The notes beneath the pieces were generated by a model that made no database searches, was not told the origin of the DNA, and was given only the letters and a program-made list of their open reading frames with translations. A program made the position numbers and the translations under genes. From the NCBI GenBank assembly GCA_012934845.2, contig WNNJ02001453.1, positions 1 to 64,000 on the forward strand: a stretch of 64,000 nt of DNA, in the 5' to 3' direction. Positions 53,905-64,000 of this stretch are shown here, in pieces (within the stretch, counting starts at the first letter, position 1; the number at the start of each line of letters is the position of its first letter). This stretch comes from Pomphorhynchus laevis (Eukaryota; Acanthocephala; Palaeacanthocephala; Echinorhynchida; Pomphorhynchidae).

Positions 53905-55260
53905 TCATAGTAGTATAATAAATAAACTGATTAACCCATAGATCCAATATGCTGTTGTCATATAATTTAAGGAAAGAGTACTCCTGCTGCTTGATGTAGT
54001 AAGATAATTAACAGAACAAGTTAGCTCATCAATATTGGGACATACGTAGTGTACAAAATATCGATCTTTACTTAAAATGCTCCTCTGATATTCGACAGAA
54101 TAGCATGATAATTCTTTGTTTGTAGTGTGCCGGTATACCAGCGAAGCTACACCACAGGAGCATTGTAGGCTTGGGCTATCTATAGTTACCTCGATATTCC
54201 ACTTTGTAAAGGTATTAGTGTAGTTTGAAGGAAAAGCACACTGTTCAACCTGAGTAATATTATTGTATTGTAGATCTAAATATATATGACGATGCTCTTC
54301 GTATTCATTGTGTTTGTCGGTCTCTTGTTTGGGTGCTTTTATTCTGCTTGTAAAGTTATCGAGACTGAAAAGTTTATTATTTGATAAGTTAACGAATTGC
54401 AGTTGATCGCATTGAAATAAAATGTCGGCTCTAAATGTTTCGATAAGGTTAGAACTTACATCAAGTCTAATAAGTTTGCCAAAATTAATGTGAGGCATCT
54501 GGCGCAAATGGTTTCCTTTTAAGATCAGAAGTTTCATCTTGTCATGCTTTATTTGCCAGTTGGTAACCCCCTTAGGAAATTGTTCAAGATTATTGTAACT
54601 TAGATCTAAAACGGCTAGATTATGTAGGTGTCTTAAGATATTGTCTACAGAATATACTCTGAGCCTATTGCCTGCTAGCAAAAGAATTTCAAGATGCTGA
54701 TGCTTCACTAGGTAACGTGGAATTGTGGTAATATTACAATAGCTCATATTTAAATGCTTGAGTTTAGGTGAGTATTCAAGTATTTTATTGACTACATTTA
54801 CATCTTCTCTCAATGGATTGTGAGCCAAGTTTAGATTTATCATACACTTCCAGAAACTAATATCACTAAAATCCAATTCTTTAACTTGATTGTTGGAAAT
54901 ATCTAGATATTCTAAACCTGTAGTGTAAGTGAATTGGGCTTGATCATTGAAATCGATTAGATTACAATTAGACATTATTAATCTTTCAACAATAATATTC
55001 CGAAATCCATTGAGCAGTATTTGAGGGTTGCTCACATTTAGAAATCTAATTTCAGAATAATTAAAATTCATTGACGGTGCTACAAAGTCACTGCATATCA
55101 ATTCATACAGATACCGATTGTCCATAAAGCATTCACATTTTTGAGTAAAATTCATATAGTAATCCATGCAAGAATTATCGTCAACTTGAAATCCATCATC
55201 AATTTGGTTGCCCAAAATAGTATCCATTGTTAGAAATATACTTAACAAAATTACATTCAT
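53905..55260 (-). CDS. Secreted or membrane-anchored leucine-rich-repeat protein
   Basis: An intact 451-codon intronless ORF. Residues 1-17 form a signal peptide (MNVILLSIFLTMDTILG). A cysteine-containing N-terminal cap (C31, C42, C44) precedes about nine LRR units, roughly residues 70-340 (for example LEYLDISNNQVKELDF, LAVLDLSYNNLEQFP, LIRLDVSSNLIETF). An LRRCT-type cap follows at about 370-425 (CSCGVASLV ... CPNIDELTC). The last ~15 residues are hydrophobic with no cytoplasmic tail, which suggests a GPI-anchor signal, or a membrane segment at the very end. Several N-x-S/T sites are present. Likely an extracellular recognition or adhesion protein of the insect LRR type; the partner is unknown. 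A polyadenylation signal (AATAAA on the minus strand) lies at 53842-53847. Confidence 0.88.
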   Translation of the reverse strand: MNVILLSIFLTMDTILGNQIDDGFQVDDNSCMDYYMNFTQKCECFMDNRYLYELICSDFVAPSMNFNYSEIRFLNVSNPQILLNGFRNIIVERLIMSNCNLIDFNDQAQFTYTTGLEYLDISNNQVKELDFSDISFWKCMINLNLAHNPLREDVNVVNKILEYSPKLKHLNMSYCNITTIPRYLVKHQHLEILLLAGNRLRVYSVDNILRHLHNLAVLDLSYNNLEQFPKGVTNWQIKHDKMKLLILKGNHLRQMPHINFGKLIRLDVSSNLIETFRADILFQCDQLQFVNLSNNKLFSLDNFTSRIKAPKQETDKHNEYEEHRHIYLDLQYNNITQVEQCAFPSNYTNTFTKWNIEVTIDSPSLQCSCGVASLVYRHTTNKELSCYSVEYQRSILSKDRYFVHYVCPNIDELTCSVNYLTTSSSRSTLSLNYMTTAYWIYGLISLFIILL

Positions 55261-58200
55261 TCTAAGGCTGCCAAGACTTTGCCCTTTACCTAAAAACGAA
55301 ACAAAACGCTTTTAGTTTTTTACCTGATACGTGAAATCAAATGCATTATTTCTGCGACATTATATCATGGAATCAAAATATCATAAAGGTCAACTTCAGA
55401 CGGTCAATTTGTAATTCATAATCTAAAATGTCACTTACAGTCTAGTCTATTCGTATTTTGCTGTAGTAATGTTAGCTAATAGAGGTTTAAATTTCGCAAT
55501 TGTTAATTTTGATTAGCGAACAAATTCATACGGACTACTGGAATTTTTTATATTGATAGGAAGGGCATAATGTATGCGGAACATACGCCTACATAGTGTG
55601 CGTGTCACCCATTTTTAAAAGATAGACAAACTCGTAAGATTATAGGTTTTTAACAAATTGCTGTATCGTAATATTTATCGGTAATAAATATTAATAAATA
55701 ATATTACACTCATAATAATATGACACGATGAAAATTTTGTGCTTTTTATACTAGTTTTACATAATTTTATTAAATATTTTAATACTAGATTTCGTTTTAA
55801 ACTAAATCGTATTTTTTCTTGTTTAATAAGTTAATAATTACCAAATATAAATATTGTGGAATAACTTGGGAACTTAGTTTTAACTTTTACTGCATTTTTT
55901 CAATGATTTTCTTGAACGTTTTTTTACTTAAAATACTATATTTTTGACTACAATTAACATGATCATCAACAACTAAATTATTGATGTACTTTAATATTTA
56001 AACATGATATTCGCACAATTCTTCCGTATTTGATTAAAATCTAACAAATAAACAACCCCATAATCTTAGCATTCATTCATAATCTTAATTAATTTACTGA
56101 GATCTAAGGATTTCAGAAGGAATAAAATGAAATAATTAGGTTTGCAGTTGAAAATATACGAAAATTTACGGTGCTAGATCAAAAGTATGGACAAAATGAG
56201 CCAAGAATTGTTAACTAGATGAAAAACGTCTATTTAATTAGAGTTGAATTGTTATTTTATTAGTATTGGAAGTATAAACATTTAATGCATTGTACTTTTC
56301 TAATTTAAAAACTCATAAATTGTTAGTTACAATTAAATCACACATGCACGATCACAAAGTATTTCAAAGTATTTTAAATTAATGCAATGAATACTTCTTT
56401 ACGAATATTCCTCACGTGATTTCACAGTTTTTACCATAACTGCAATAATGAAAAATATTACCGTTCAATTAAGATCGATAAGCTGATTACTTCAAATAAA
56501 GATGATAAATACTTGAATACTCTCGGGATAATGGGAAGTCTGTTTTATAATTTTAAGGTGTCTACGGAGTCCACAAAAGAATATGCTTTCCTTTCGAAGA
56601 GCGCTCTCTTATATTCAATGAACAGCATTTGTACTCTTATCAAGAACGTCTACTTCTGTACGAATAATTTTGTTGTCAAGTAGTTACAGGCATCTCTTCC
56701 GGTAGTGTAGGGTTGTTGGAAAATAATACATAAAGTAGAATGAGAATACCAAACAAAAATAAATATCATATGTTCTTACCTTCAAAAACAATATAGATTA
56801 TTGCAAAATTTTCATTGGGCCTAATATCTGTATTTAGATTTGCATAATTTAACGACGAAGACTAGTCTCTTCTTTGGTGTCTTTTTATGTATGTAATAGT
56901 GCATGCACCCTCACACTTACTCTCAGATTAACTGTACGTTATGACTAACAAAGTTATAATGTCGTCCCTCAGGTACTAAGGAAAATTGATATACCCATGA
57001 TAATTACGATATAAATTCTGGATATTACGTCGTAAAAATCACTTGCAAACAAATACACGATCAATTAATTTGCGATGCTATTTCATAATTTGGATTAAGG
57101 AGTAAACTGCGTATTTTAAACATACTTTTTTTAAATACTTTTCAAATACTTTATACTTTATAAAATTCATGATTATTACGAAAATATAAAACGGTTATTT
57201 CTAATTAAATAAATTTATCTAAAAAAATTAAATTTTTAGAAATAATAGCTTTTGAAATTTTTAGAAGTAATCGAAATAATTAGTTATAATCTTTAAATAA
57301 AAATGGGACTATTTTAATGATGGATTATATAGGTCTGTAGAGTTGCTAATGCAATTATTTAATATAATTAAATAATTATATAATAATTAGTCTTTACAAT
57401 AAAAATTAGTATTTGAAAAAAATACTAATTTAGTAAAATTAGTATTTTATTGAATTACAGTATTTTCTGTAAATAGTAATTTTTAATAAATTTGCGAGTT
57501 GCCCTTTAAATAATGATATTCATTGCAGATATTACTGTAATTATTGCAGAATTAAAAATTTTAATTAGTGAAATATTAGAATTTGATAATATTTCATTAA
57601 TATCTTCTTATCTTATTATTTCATTAATTATCCACTAATTGACTATTAGTTTCTACAATTTTCTTATTACTTCAAAACAAATCACATTAACTTAATATAT
57701 TAAGTTTTGAATGATATCTTTAATTTCTCCGTTATGAGAATTTGGATCAGTATTTTTATGATAAAAAGTTTACTTATTTTTATCAAACTTGTTTTAATTT
57801 ATAAAATAATAAATATTTTTTGATAAATGAGTAAATTTGTGACTTTGTTAATAAATACAAAAAAATCAATATAAATACTTGGCAGATCAATACAAATACC
57901 ATTACAAATATTCAAATATGTAATTGTGTAGATATAGTATTACATACATTGAAATGAACATTAATAAAAATGTACAAAGTATAGTTTAAATTCAATTTGT
58001 TAATTAAAATACAAAAAAATACAATTCCCACTTTGTTTCAACCAAACAATTTTTTGGATTAGCAAACCGAATAAGTAATTACCACTTTGTATAAACTAAA
58101 TATTTGCGTTTTTATAGATTAGCAAACCAAATAAGCAAAATTCTTAGGGTAGTTTTAGTTATCAATTTAAGTAATGTATTTATTTAAGTACTTAAACTAA

Positions 58201-58499
58201 TTTATAAATACAATTATATTCAATATTGATAATTTGATAGTAAAATTTAAAAAATTCAATAAATAAATTAATAAATAGTTTAATAAATCAAGTCTTTAAT
58301 GTTGATTTGTTCTATTAAGTGTAATATTATTGTGTTTTCTAGAATTTTCCATTAAAATTGTTGCCAATGGTAAATATCTGCACGGATAGCTGCTTTATAC
58401 TAAATGCTGCACTATAGATCATATTTGTTTATGATCAAACTTGCCTTTTCAATATATTTATGCCATTCTTAATAAGAAGTCTTAATTTTGATAAAATAA
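55261..58499. other. Long AT-rich intergenic region upstream of the LRR gene
   Basis: I found no ORF, RNA gene or recognised repeat of note in about 3.2 kb. Immediately upstream of the LRR ATG, the minus strand has a possible splice acceptor (cgtttttag, about 55290), so a 5' UTR exon may lie further right, but no donor could be chosen with confidence. The 57100-58350 part is especially A/T-rich. Confidence 0.5.
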
Positions 58500-59220
58500 A
58501 TGAACATATATGTACCCAGAATCTAGAATTAATTGAAAATTGTGAATTAAGAAAGCTGCTATCAAAAGGGTATAAATATAGATTAAATAATAATACAGTA
58601 ATTAAATAATAAAAATAAAATTTGCAATTAATTATATAATGACTTAAATTCTTACTTTAGAATGAAAGATCAAATTAATAAAGATATGTATAAAGAACTT
58701 ACTAAATTAAAGAATAACTATATAATAACAACTATTGATAAAGCTAGTAATAACTTTGTCTTCATATGCAAAAAGCTTTATTATGATATGCTAATGGAAG
58801 AGGTTAATTATAATGATTTAAATGTAAATCCAACATATGAACGTAGTGATTTAAGTTTAGAAACAATTATTACAAGTCACTGTTCTATAATGGATAAAAA
58901 GGGTATAAAGGTTGAATTAGATAATAAAACTATACCTATATTATATTGGAATCCAAAATTACATAAAAATCCAATAAAACCTGGGTTCATATGTAGTGCG
59001 TTTAAATGTACATTAAAACCACTTTCTGTCTATATGAATAAAATACTTAAAGTAATTAAAGCACACTTCAAAAAATATTGTAAAGGAATCGAAATTAATA
59101 CTGGTATAAAACACTATTTCAGTATAAATTCTACAAAAGAATTTTTAGAACAGACAAAAGGAATAAATTTTCAAAATATAAATACATACGAATATACATA
59201 TATACATAAATATATATATT
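58500..59220 (+). mobile_element. Penelope-like element fragment (RT N-terminal region)
   Basis: The 187-codon ORF at 58662-59225 contains TTIDKASNNFVFICKKLYY, then ETIITSHCSIMDKKGI, then PILYWNPKLHKNPIKPGF and LKPLSVYMNKILKVIKAHFK. This is the arrangement of the N-terminal reverse transcriptase region of Penelope-like elements of the type with an xxDKAxNN block and a YWLPKLHK block. The catalytic RT motifs and the GIY-YIG endonuclease are absent. The fragment ends at the (AT)n tract, and two further pieces follow. It is a decayed remnant. Confidence 0.75.
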
Positions 59221-59221
59221 T

Positions 59222-59240
59222 ATAATACATATATACGAAA

Positions 59241-59332
<92 letters not shown>
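59222..59332. repeat. (AT)n microsatellite, ~90 bp
   Basis: Almost pure alternating AT from about 59240 to 59331, with one gt interruption near 59265. It separates two Penelope-like fragments. It is likely length-variable. Confidence 0.95.
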
Positions 59333-59333
<1 letters not shown>

Positions 59334-59775
59334 ATATAGATTAAATAATAACAACGACAAAAATAAAATTTACAGTTCGTTATATAATAACTTAAATGAT
59401 TACTTTAATAAGCTGATTAATAGTGAAAGCTCGAATATATCTAAGATAAACATTTGGAAAGATTATATATTTGATAAAATTAAAAATAAAATGAAAATAA
59501 CAAACAATTGTAAAAGAAAAGATAAAATTAATAAAGATATGTATAAAGAACTTACTAAATTAAAGGATAACTATATAATAACAACTATTGATAAAGCAAG
59601 TAATAACTTTGTCTTCATATGCAAAAAAGCTTTATTATGATATACTAATGAAAGAAGTTAATTCTAATGATTTAAATGTAAACAAAACATATGAATGTAC
59701 TTATTTAAATTTAGAAACAATTATTACAAGTCCTCATTCTATAATGAATAAAAAATTATAAAGAATAAATTGGAT
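59333..59775 (+). mobile_element. Penelope-like element, second fragment
   Basis: Repeats the beginning of the first fragment in the same orientation (NKDMYKELTKLKDNYIITTI, DKASNNFVF), with about 115 bp upstream that the first fragment lacks. It is broken and ends near 59775. Tandem partial copies are usual for Penelope-like elements. Confidence 0.75.
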
Positions 59776-60030
59776 AATAAATTTCGCATCAGAAAATAGC
59801 TACTGTATAATTCCTTCATTACTTCAAACTCCATACACATTGACTACAGGATGACAGATTTTAGCTGCCATATTGGTAATGTTTCGTCCGCTATTGCCGG
59901 CGAAACAATACTGCCGATAAAAGAATAATTTCGTTAGATTTTTCCCCATGAACAAATACTAGGTTTTCTTAAGCATTTTATGTAGAGATATCCTTATATC
60001 CTGCGATGATAGGATAGATGGGATTTTTTG
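59776..60030. other. Unassigned insert between Penelope-like fragments
   Basis: A stretch of higher GC than its surroundings (around gtccgctattgccggcg at 59888) with no ORF or known family. It interrupts the run of Penelope-like sequence. Confidence 0.4.
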
Positions 60031-60215
60031 ACTTGAAAGAGGTAATTTATAATGATTTAAATGTAAACGTAATATATAAATATAGTAATTTATATTTAGA
60101 AACAATTATCATAAGTCACTGTCAATAATAAATAAAAAGGATATAAAGGTTGAATCGGATAATAAAACTGTTGTACCTTTATTATATTGGAATTCAAAAT
60201 TACAAAAAACAACAA
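60031..60215 (+). mobile_element. Penelope-like element, third fragment
   Basis: Resembles 58798-58975 of the first fragment (gaggtaatttataatgattt, then cctttattatattggaatt), covering the piece that leads to the YWNPKLHK block. It is more diverged than the second fragment and broken. Confidence 0.7.
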
Positions 60216-60537
60216 TTTTTAATTTAAGATAGTTTTAAAGGAACGAAGAAGAAAATATTTCCCTTTATTTAAACGTACAATATTTTGATAGCTCCTGCTA
60301 TCATCAGGATTAAAATAAAATATTCGCAAAATTTCGATTTTTAAAATTTTTGCAAAATTACAATCATTGATATGCCTCGTATTTCTACTTAAAAAAGAAA
60401 AAGAAAATACCGAAAAACAAAACATGCATACCCCAAAAATTGAACAACACACATGTTGCCATTTTTGATTTCTCGTTTAAAAAATTGTAAAAAAAATTAC
60501 CATCGGTGCTTCAAACAACTTACAAAATCAAGCAAAT

Positions 60538-61447
60538 ATGGAACGGAACTCAGGTATTTCCAATGTAACATCGAATTTTCAAGCCAAAAAAAACAAGGTT
60601 AGTCCTATTTCGGCTAATTTTTTAATCTCAAGCACGGATAGAGAACTCCCTCCTGTGCCTAAAGTGGTGAATCTGTTAATAATCAGACTTCTTCAACCAT
60701 TTGAAAGGAAGAATCTTTTCAATATTTTTCTGAGAGAGTTTACAAGCTCTTATAAGAAGAGAATTCTATTTAATTCGATAAAATATTTAGATTCCGAAAT
60801 CCGGGTTTCTTTCAGCTCTCCAGATCTGGCAGCATCGTACCTAGAATTTTTCGAAACACACCTAAAAGAATTTGGGTCAACTACTTACAGGCCTATTCAG
60901 GCGACTCTGAAAATTAATAATTTTCCGCCCTTCGCAACGGAGGATGATATCATTGCTCTCACATCTGAGTTCAAAATTCATAATATTCGCCCAATCCTGG
61001 GCGAGAAAGGCCAGGCTATACCAATAGCATTCTGTTCTACCGCAGTCGACCAGGCGGAATGTCTGGCTAAAAGCAAATGTAACCCCTTTTTGGGGTACAA
61101 TCTTTCTTTCAATATCGTAGACGCGGATGACTTAATATACCCCCATTGCAATGGGTGCCACCTCTGGGGGGCACTGGTCCTCGAACTGTACTAGGCCCCA
61201 TACGTGTAGGGTTTGCAGCTCTTCCGAAGTCCATGAGGGGAAATGTTCTCTCCCCCCTCTGTGTTCCAATTGTGGTGGTCAGCACCCGGCCTGGTCTAGA
61301 AGATGTCCTATCTTCAAAGAATACAAATTAAGGCATTGTGGGGCACCAGTCAAACCGGCCCATTTTGCCGCTGTCAGCTTATCCAATTCAAACGGTTATG
61401 GTATGTCGGACACCGACATTTTCAAAATTGTTGACGCAAGACTATAG
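60538..61447 (+). pseudogene. LINE ORF1 with CCHC knuckles (frameshifted)
   Basis: Frame 60538-61194 (218 codons) encodes the N-terminal and central domain (RILFNSIKYLDSEIRVSF, YRPIQATLKINNFPP) and the start of the first knuckle (YPHCNGCHLWG). A frameshift follows at about 61155-61170 near a run of Gs. The frame 61151-61447 continues with GHWSSNC, CRVCSS, then CSNCGGQHPAWSRRC, and stops at 61447, earlier than the intact ORF1 at 41754-42989. It has therefore lost the tail or has a further stop. Confidence 0.85.
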
Positions 61448-61771
61448 ATATATAAAGACGAGATTCGAGCCTTAACGAACCATCTGATAGCGAAATTCGA
61501 GGAGTCCCGTTCTCCTCCATCGACGATTCTTACCTCTTCAAAGAGAGCCCCCCCCGTTCTAAGAAGAGATCATCTTCTAAACAAAAGTTGGCTTCCTTGA
61601 AGTTGGCAAAGAAAGATGATATATGTTGGGAGTTGTTGGCCTCAAAGGGAGATGAAGATAATGCCGGTGGGCAAGTGTCTTCTCCTGGTAGGGCTGGGAG
61701 TGAGAAGGGCAACTTTCTCTCTCCTAGTTTCTGCTAGGAGGTAGGCATCCCACTCCAGCTGTCGTAACACA

Positions 61772-64000
61772 ATGCAAAGTAGTCAAGAGCCTTTTTCACT
61801 GAATATACTTCAGTGCAATTCGGGAGGTGCTTCTGCCCTTAGCCTTCTATCTGGTAGAGATGCGGATGTTATAGTCCTTCAGGAGACGCGGTCTATCCGT
61901 ATCCCCCAGGACATTACTCGATTTATCCCCAAGCATATTTACACCCACTTCACTCCGTACATAACCCCTCCTCACGCCTCTTCATCTCAAGTCTTTTAAC
62001 CCTAGTTAAATGCTCCTTAAGATCATCCCTTCTTTTAAACTATTCTTGTCCAGCCCTGTCTTGTTTAGCTGTTTCACTTTGTAAGAATGGTAAACGTATC
62101 AGCATAGCCAATATCTATATTAGGCCAGGGGAAATTCACAAGAACCGTGATCTCCTGGACCGTATTTTGGGTAGTGGCTATGACATGTTACTCTGTGACT
62201 TCAACGACAGAACTGGTCGTTGGATTAATGCAGCACTCCGCAGCGCCAGGAACGTTTACCTTATTCACAAACCACCGTCCCCAACTTTTCATTGCTCAAC
62301 AACTAATTCTCTCCTCGACATATTACTGCTTCATAAGATGTGGTTGTTGAAACCCATTTGTACTGAGCAGTCGCGCCAAAAACAGACCATCTCTCATGAC
62401 CTAATTCGTCATGAGAATTAATTCGTCATTAATTAATTCGTCATGGTTTAATTCGTCATTTGACCGAATTTAATTCCTTCCTCTCCTCGCAAGCCACCGC
62501 GTTTCTTTCGACTACCCATAAAGGTCATATTTACAATCCCACTCCAACAAAACTCAAGGTTTTGGCTAAATGCTACGTCTTCCCAATGTCTCTGTTTCCG
62601 CCAGGCAGGCCATCTCGAATGAATACTGGATCACTAGATATAGGTTCCAGCTGAGCAGGGATAAGGCGAACATCGCTCACCTTAACCCTTCTCAGTCTTC
62701 CTTCTGGAAGATATTCAAGAAGGAGAAGTTTGTATGTTGGAAGGATAGAGCTTTGGGTTGGATTAGTAGTATAGGCCTTGATAATGTTTTGAAGGAGTCA
62801 CTATCCCTACATAATTATGGAGCCACTCAATCTCCCCAACCAATCCCGCCTTGGGGTGACTTCAGGAGCAGGGACTTATCTGTTACAGATATCCTTAACT
62901 CCTGGGGGCCACTTCCGGGCACCTCTAAATCCGTCGCTCCACTATCTTCTCGAGTCTGTCAGCTTTTGACAGCCAATCAAAGAAGAGAAGTGGCCGTCAC
63001 AATGCTTTTAGCCTCACCATCCGATGTAGCCGGCATCAATATTAGTCGTAGAATTTTCTTACCAAAGCATAGTCCGGTTTCATGTCCCAAAGATCTGCGT
63101 CCCATTTCGATTCAAAACTCCCTCATCTCCATCTACGAAAAAGCGCTTGCACGTAGAATCCGCGACCATTTAAGTAGGCGTAATTTGATCCCACCGAGTT
63201 TTCACGGGTTTGTCAAGGGACGCTCGGTTCATTCAGCAATAGGTGAAGTGCATCAGTTTTGTAGGGATAATAGCCATCAACTAGCTGTGGCTGTTTTCCT
63301 TGATGTTTTCCCTGATGCGTGTCAGTTCTACCCTATTACAGGTGTGCCCCAAGGATCGCCACTTTCTCCTATCTTATTTCTTGCTGCCTCCATTGTACTA
63401 TTCAAGAATTTTAAACGTGATCAACATCTAGTGGTATACGCTGATGATACCACGGCCCTGTTCTCTGGACGCAGGTGCAAAGATGTCGCTTCGGACATCA
63501 GCCGTTTCTTTTTAAGATTAACAGACCAGCTGACCCTATCCAATCTTATTTTAAATTCATCCAAATCGCAGGTAGTTGTCTTTCATGGCACCCCTGCGAC
63601 AAAGAAAAAATTAAAGAGACTAGCACTCTCAGCTCTATCTTCTATATTGACTAATCAACCACTCCCTACCTTCACAAGTCCAGTAAAATACCTGGGGTTC
63701 ACTGTTACGGTGAACTGGTCGGCGAAAGCTGACCTGGATAGACTTAAACGTATCCGGAAGAAAGCTAGGTGGGCCCTGAAACGGGCTCAGCATATGTCGT
63801 TGAATGGGAAAACCCAAGTGCGCCTCTGGGGTACTTGGGCTATCTCGGAATTAGTCTTCTTTTCGAGAGGACGTCCTCCAGAGCAAAGACTAAGGTTTCT
63901 CAAGCTCCTCATCTCGCGATTATGCGCATAGTCCGCCTAGATTGGATTCTTCGGGGGGTGATAGACCCCGGGTGGTTCAGTCGAAGAGCGGCGTGTTGGA
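61772..64000 (+). pseudogene. LINE ORF2, endonuclease and RT with palm deletion
   Basis: Starts FSLNILQCNSGGASAL at 61772 and breaks near 62000; endonuclease pieces continue at 62147-62421. A small insertion of attcgtcat-type repeats disrupts it at about 62404-62460. A long open frame, 62570-63931, then carries RPISIQNSLISIYEKALARR, VPQGSPLSPILF and YADDTTALFSGRR. In that frame the residues after the motif A start (VFLD) jump directly to PDACQFYPITG. About 41 residues present in the sister elements, including AFD and the following helix, are missing in frame. The RT could not fold normally. Confidence 0.88.
62400..62460. repeat. Short direct repeats of taattcgtcat
   Basis: Four iterations of (t)aattcgtcat with variable spacers occur at the point where sister elements read ctaattcg once. 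This looks like local slippage or repair-synthesis expansion inside ORF2. Confidence 0.8.

Larger units (their letters stand above)
60455..64000 (+). mobile_element. Jockey/I-group LINE, running off the right edge
   Basis: The fourth member of this family. It has a short leader, ORF1 from 60538, ORF2 from 61772, and the C-terminal GWFSRRAACW segment at the window end. Its RT region is closer to the minus-strand copy at 37790-41690 (GTPATK, LALSALSSIL) than its ORF1 is. Several breaks interrupt both ORFs, including an internal deletion in the RT palm. The 3' tail is outside the window. Confidence 0.9.

Noticed and set aside
55296-55330. A possible 34-base intron (gtaaaaaac ... tttttag) in the LRR 5' UTR
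   Set aside because: Too short for a normal animal intron; only the acceptor might be real, and this needs transcript data.
60219-60452. 77-codon minus-strand ORF with a phenylalanine-rich start
   Set aside because: AT-rich, no similarity recognised, ends in the leader of the next LINE.

Overview
The window looks like nuclear DNA from an AT-rich, transposon-laden metazoan, most likely an arthropod; the species cannot be named from the sequence. Two host genes are supported. The first is a 15.3-kb uninterrupted ORF for an axonemal outer-arm dynein heavy chain of the DNAH5/DNAH8 (Drosophila kl-3) type at 15946-31230 on the minus strand. The second is an extracellular leucine-rich-repeat (LRR) protein at 53905-55260 on the minus strand. 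Neither ORF contains an intron. Most of the rest is non-LTR retrotransposon sequence, foldback/MITE-like elements, Penelope-like fragments and low-complexity AT.

Layout. 1-7954 is a near-identical second copy of 30791-39273. It carries the first ~146 codons of another dynein copy running off the left edge, the dynein upstream region, a foldback element, a dead CR1/L2-like LINE, short repeats and the 3' half of a Jockey/I-group LINE. 7955-9170 is a Rex1/Babar-like LINE fragment. 9171-11294 is mostly unassigned. 11295-15265 is an inverted copy of about 2395-6205 (dead CR1/L2-like LINE plus its upstream repeat). 15946-31230 is dynein. 31231-39273 is the dynein upstream side of the duplication. 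At about 41690 two Jockey/I-group LINEs meet head to head (37790-41690 minus, 41690-45595 plus). 46805-50997 is a nearly intact CR1/L2-like LINE with overlapping ORF1 and ORF2. 51434-52121 is a third, inverted copy of the dynein upstream region without any dynein coding sequence. 52187-53640 is a patchwork of hairpins, ~95-bp repeats, an ~800-bp inverted-repeat element and shards of the LRR gene. The LRR gene follows, then about 3.2 kb of AT-rich DNA without a recognisable gene. Next come Penelope-like fragments around a long (AT)n tract (58500-60215), and a fourth Jockey/I-group LINE that runs off the right edge (60455-64000).

How it fits together. The genes do not form a pathway. The main theme is structural turnover around the dynein gene: recent segmental duplication, LINE-derived inverted repeats on both sides of the gene, and copying of its upstream region. 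The LRR gene has likewise shed fragments into repeats beside its 3' end. The most notable points are the intronless dynein, its very recent partial duplication, the promoter-only inverted copy that preserves an empty insertion site, and the inverted-repeat element holding a piece of the adjacent LRR gene. A true duplication versus an assembly (haplotig) artefact cannot be separated from sequence alone.
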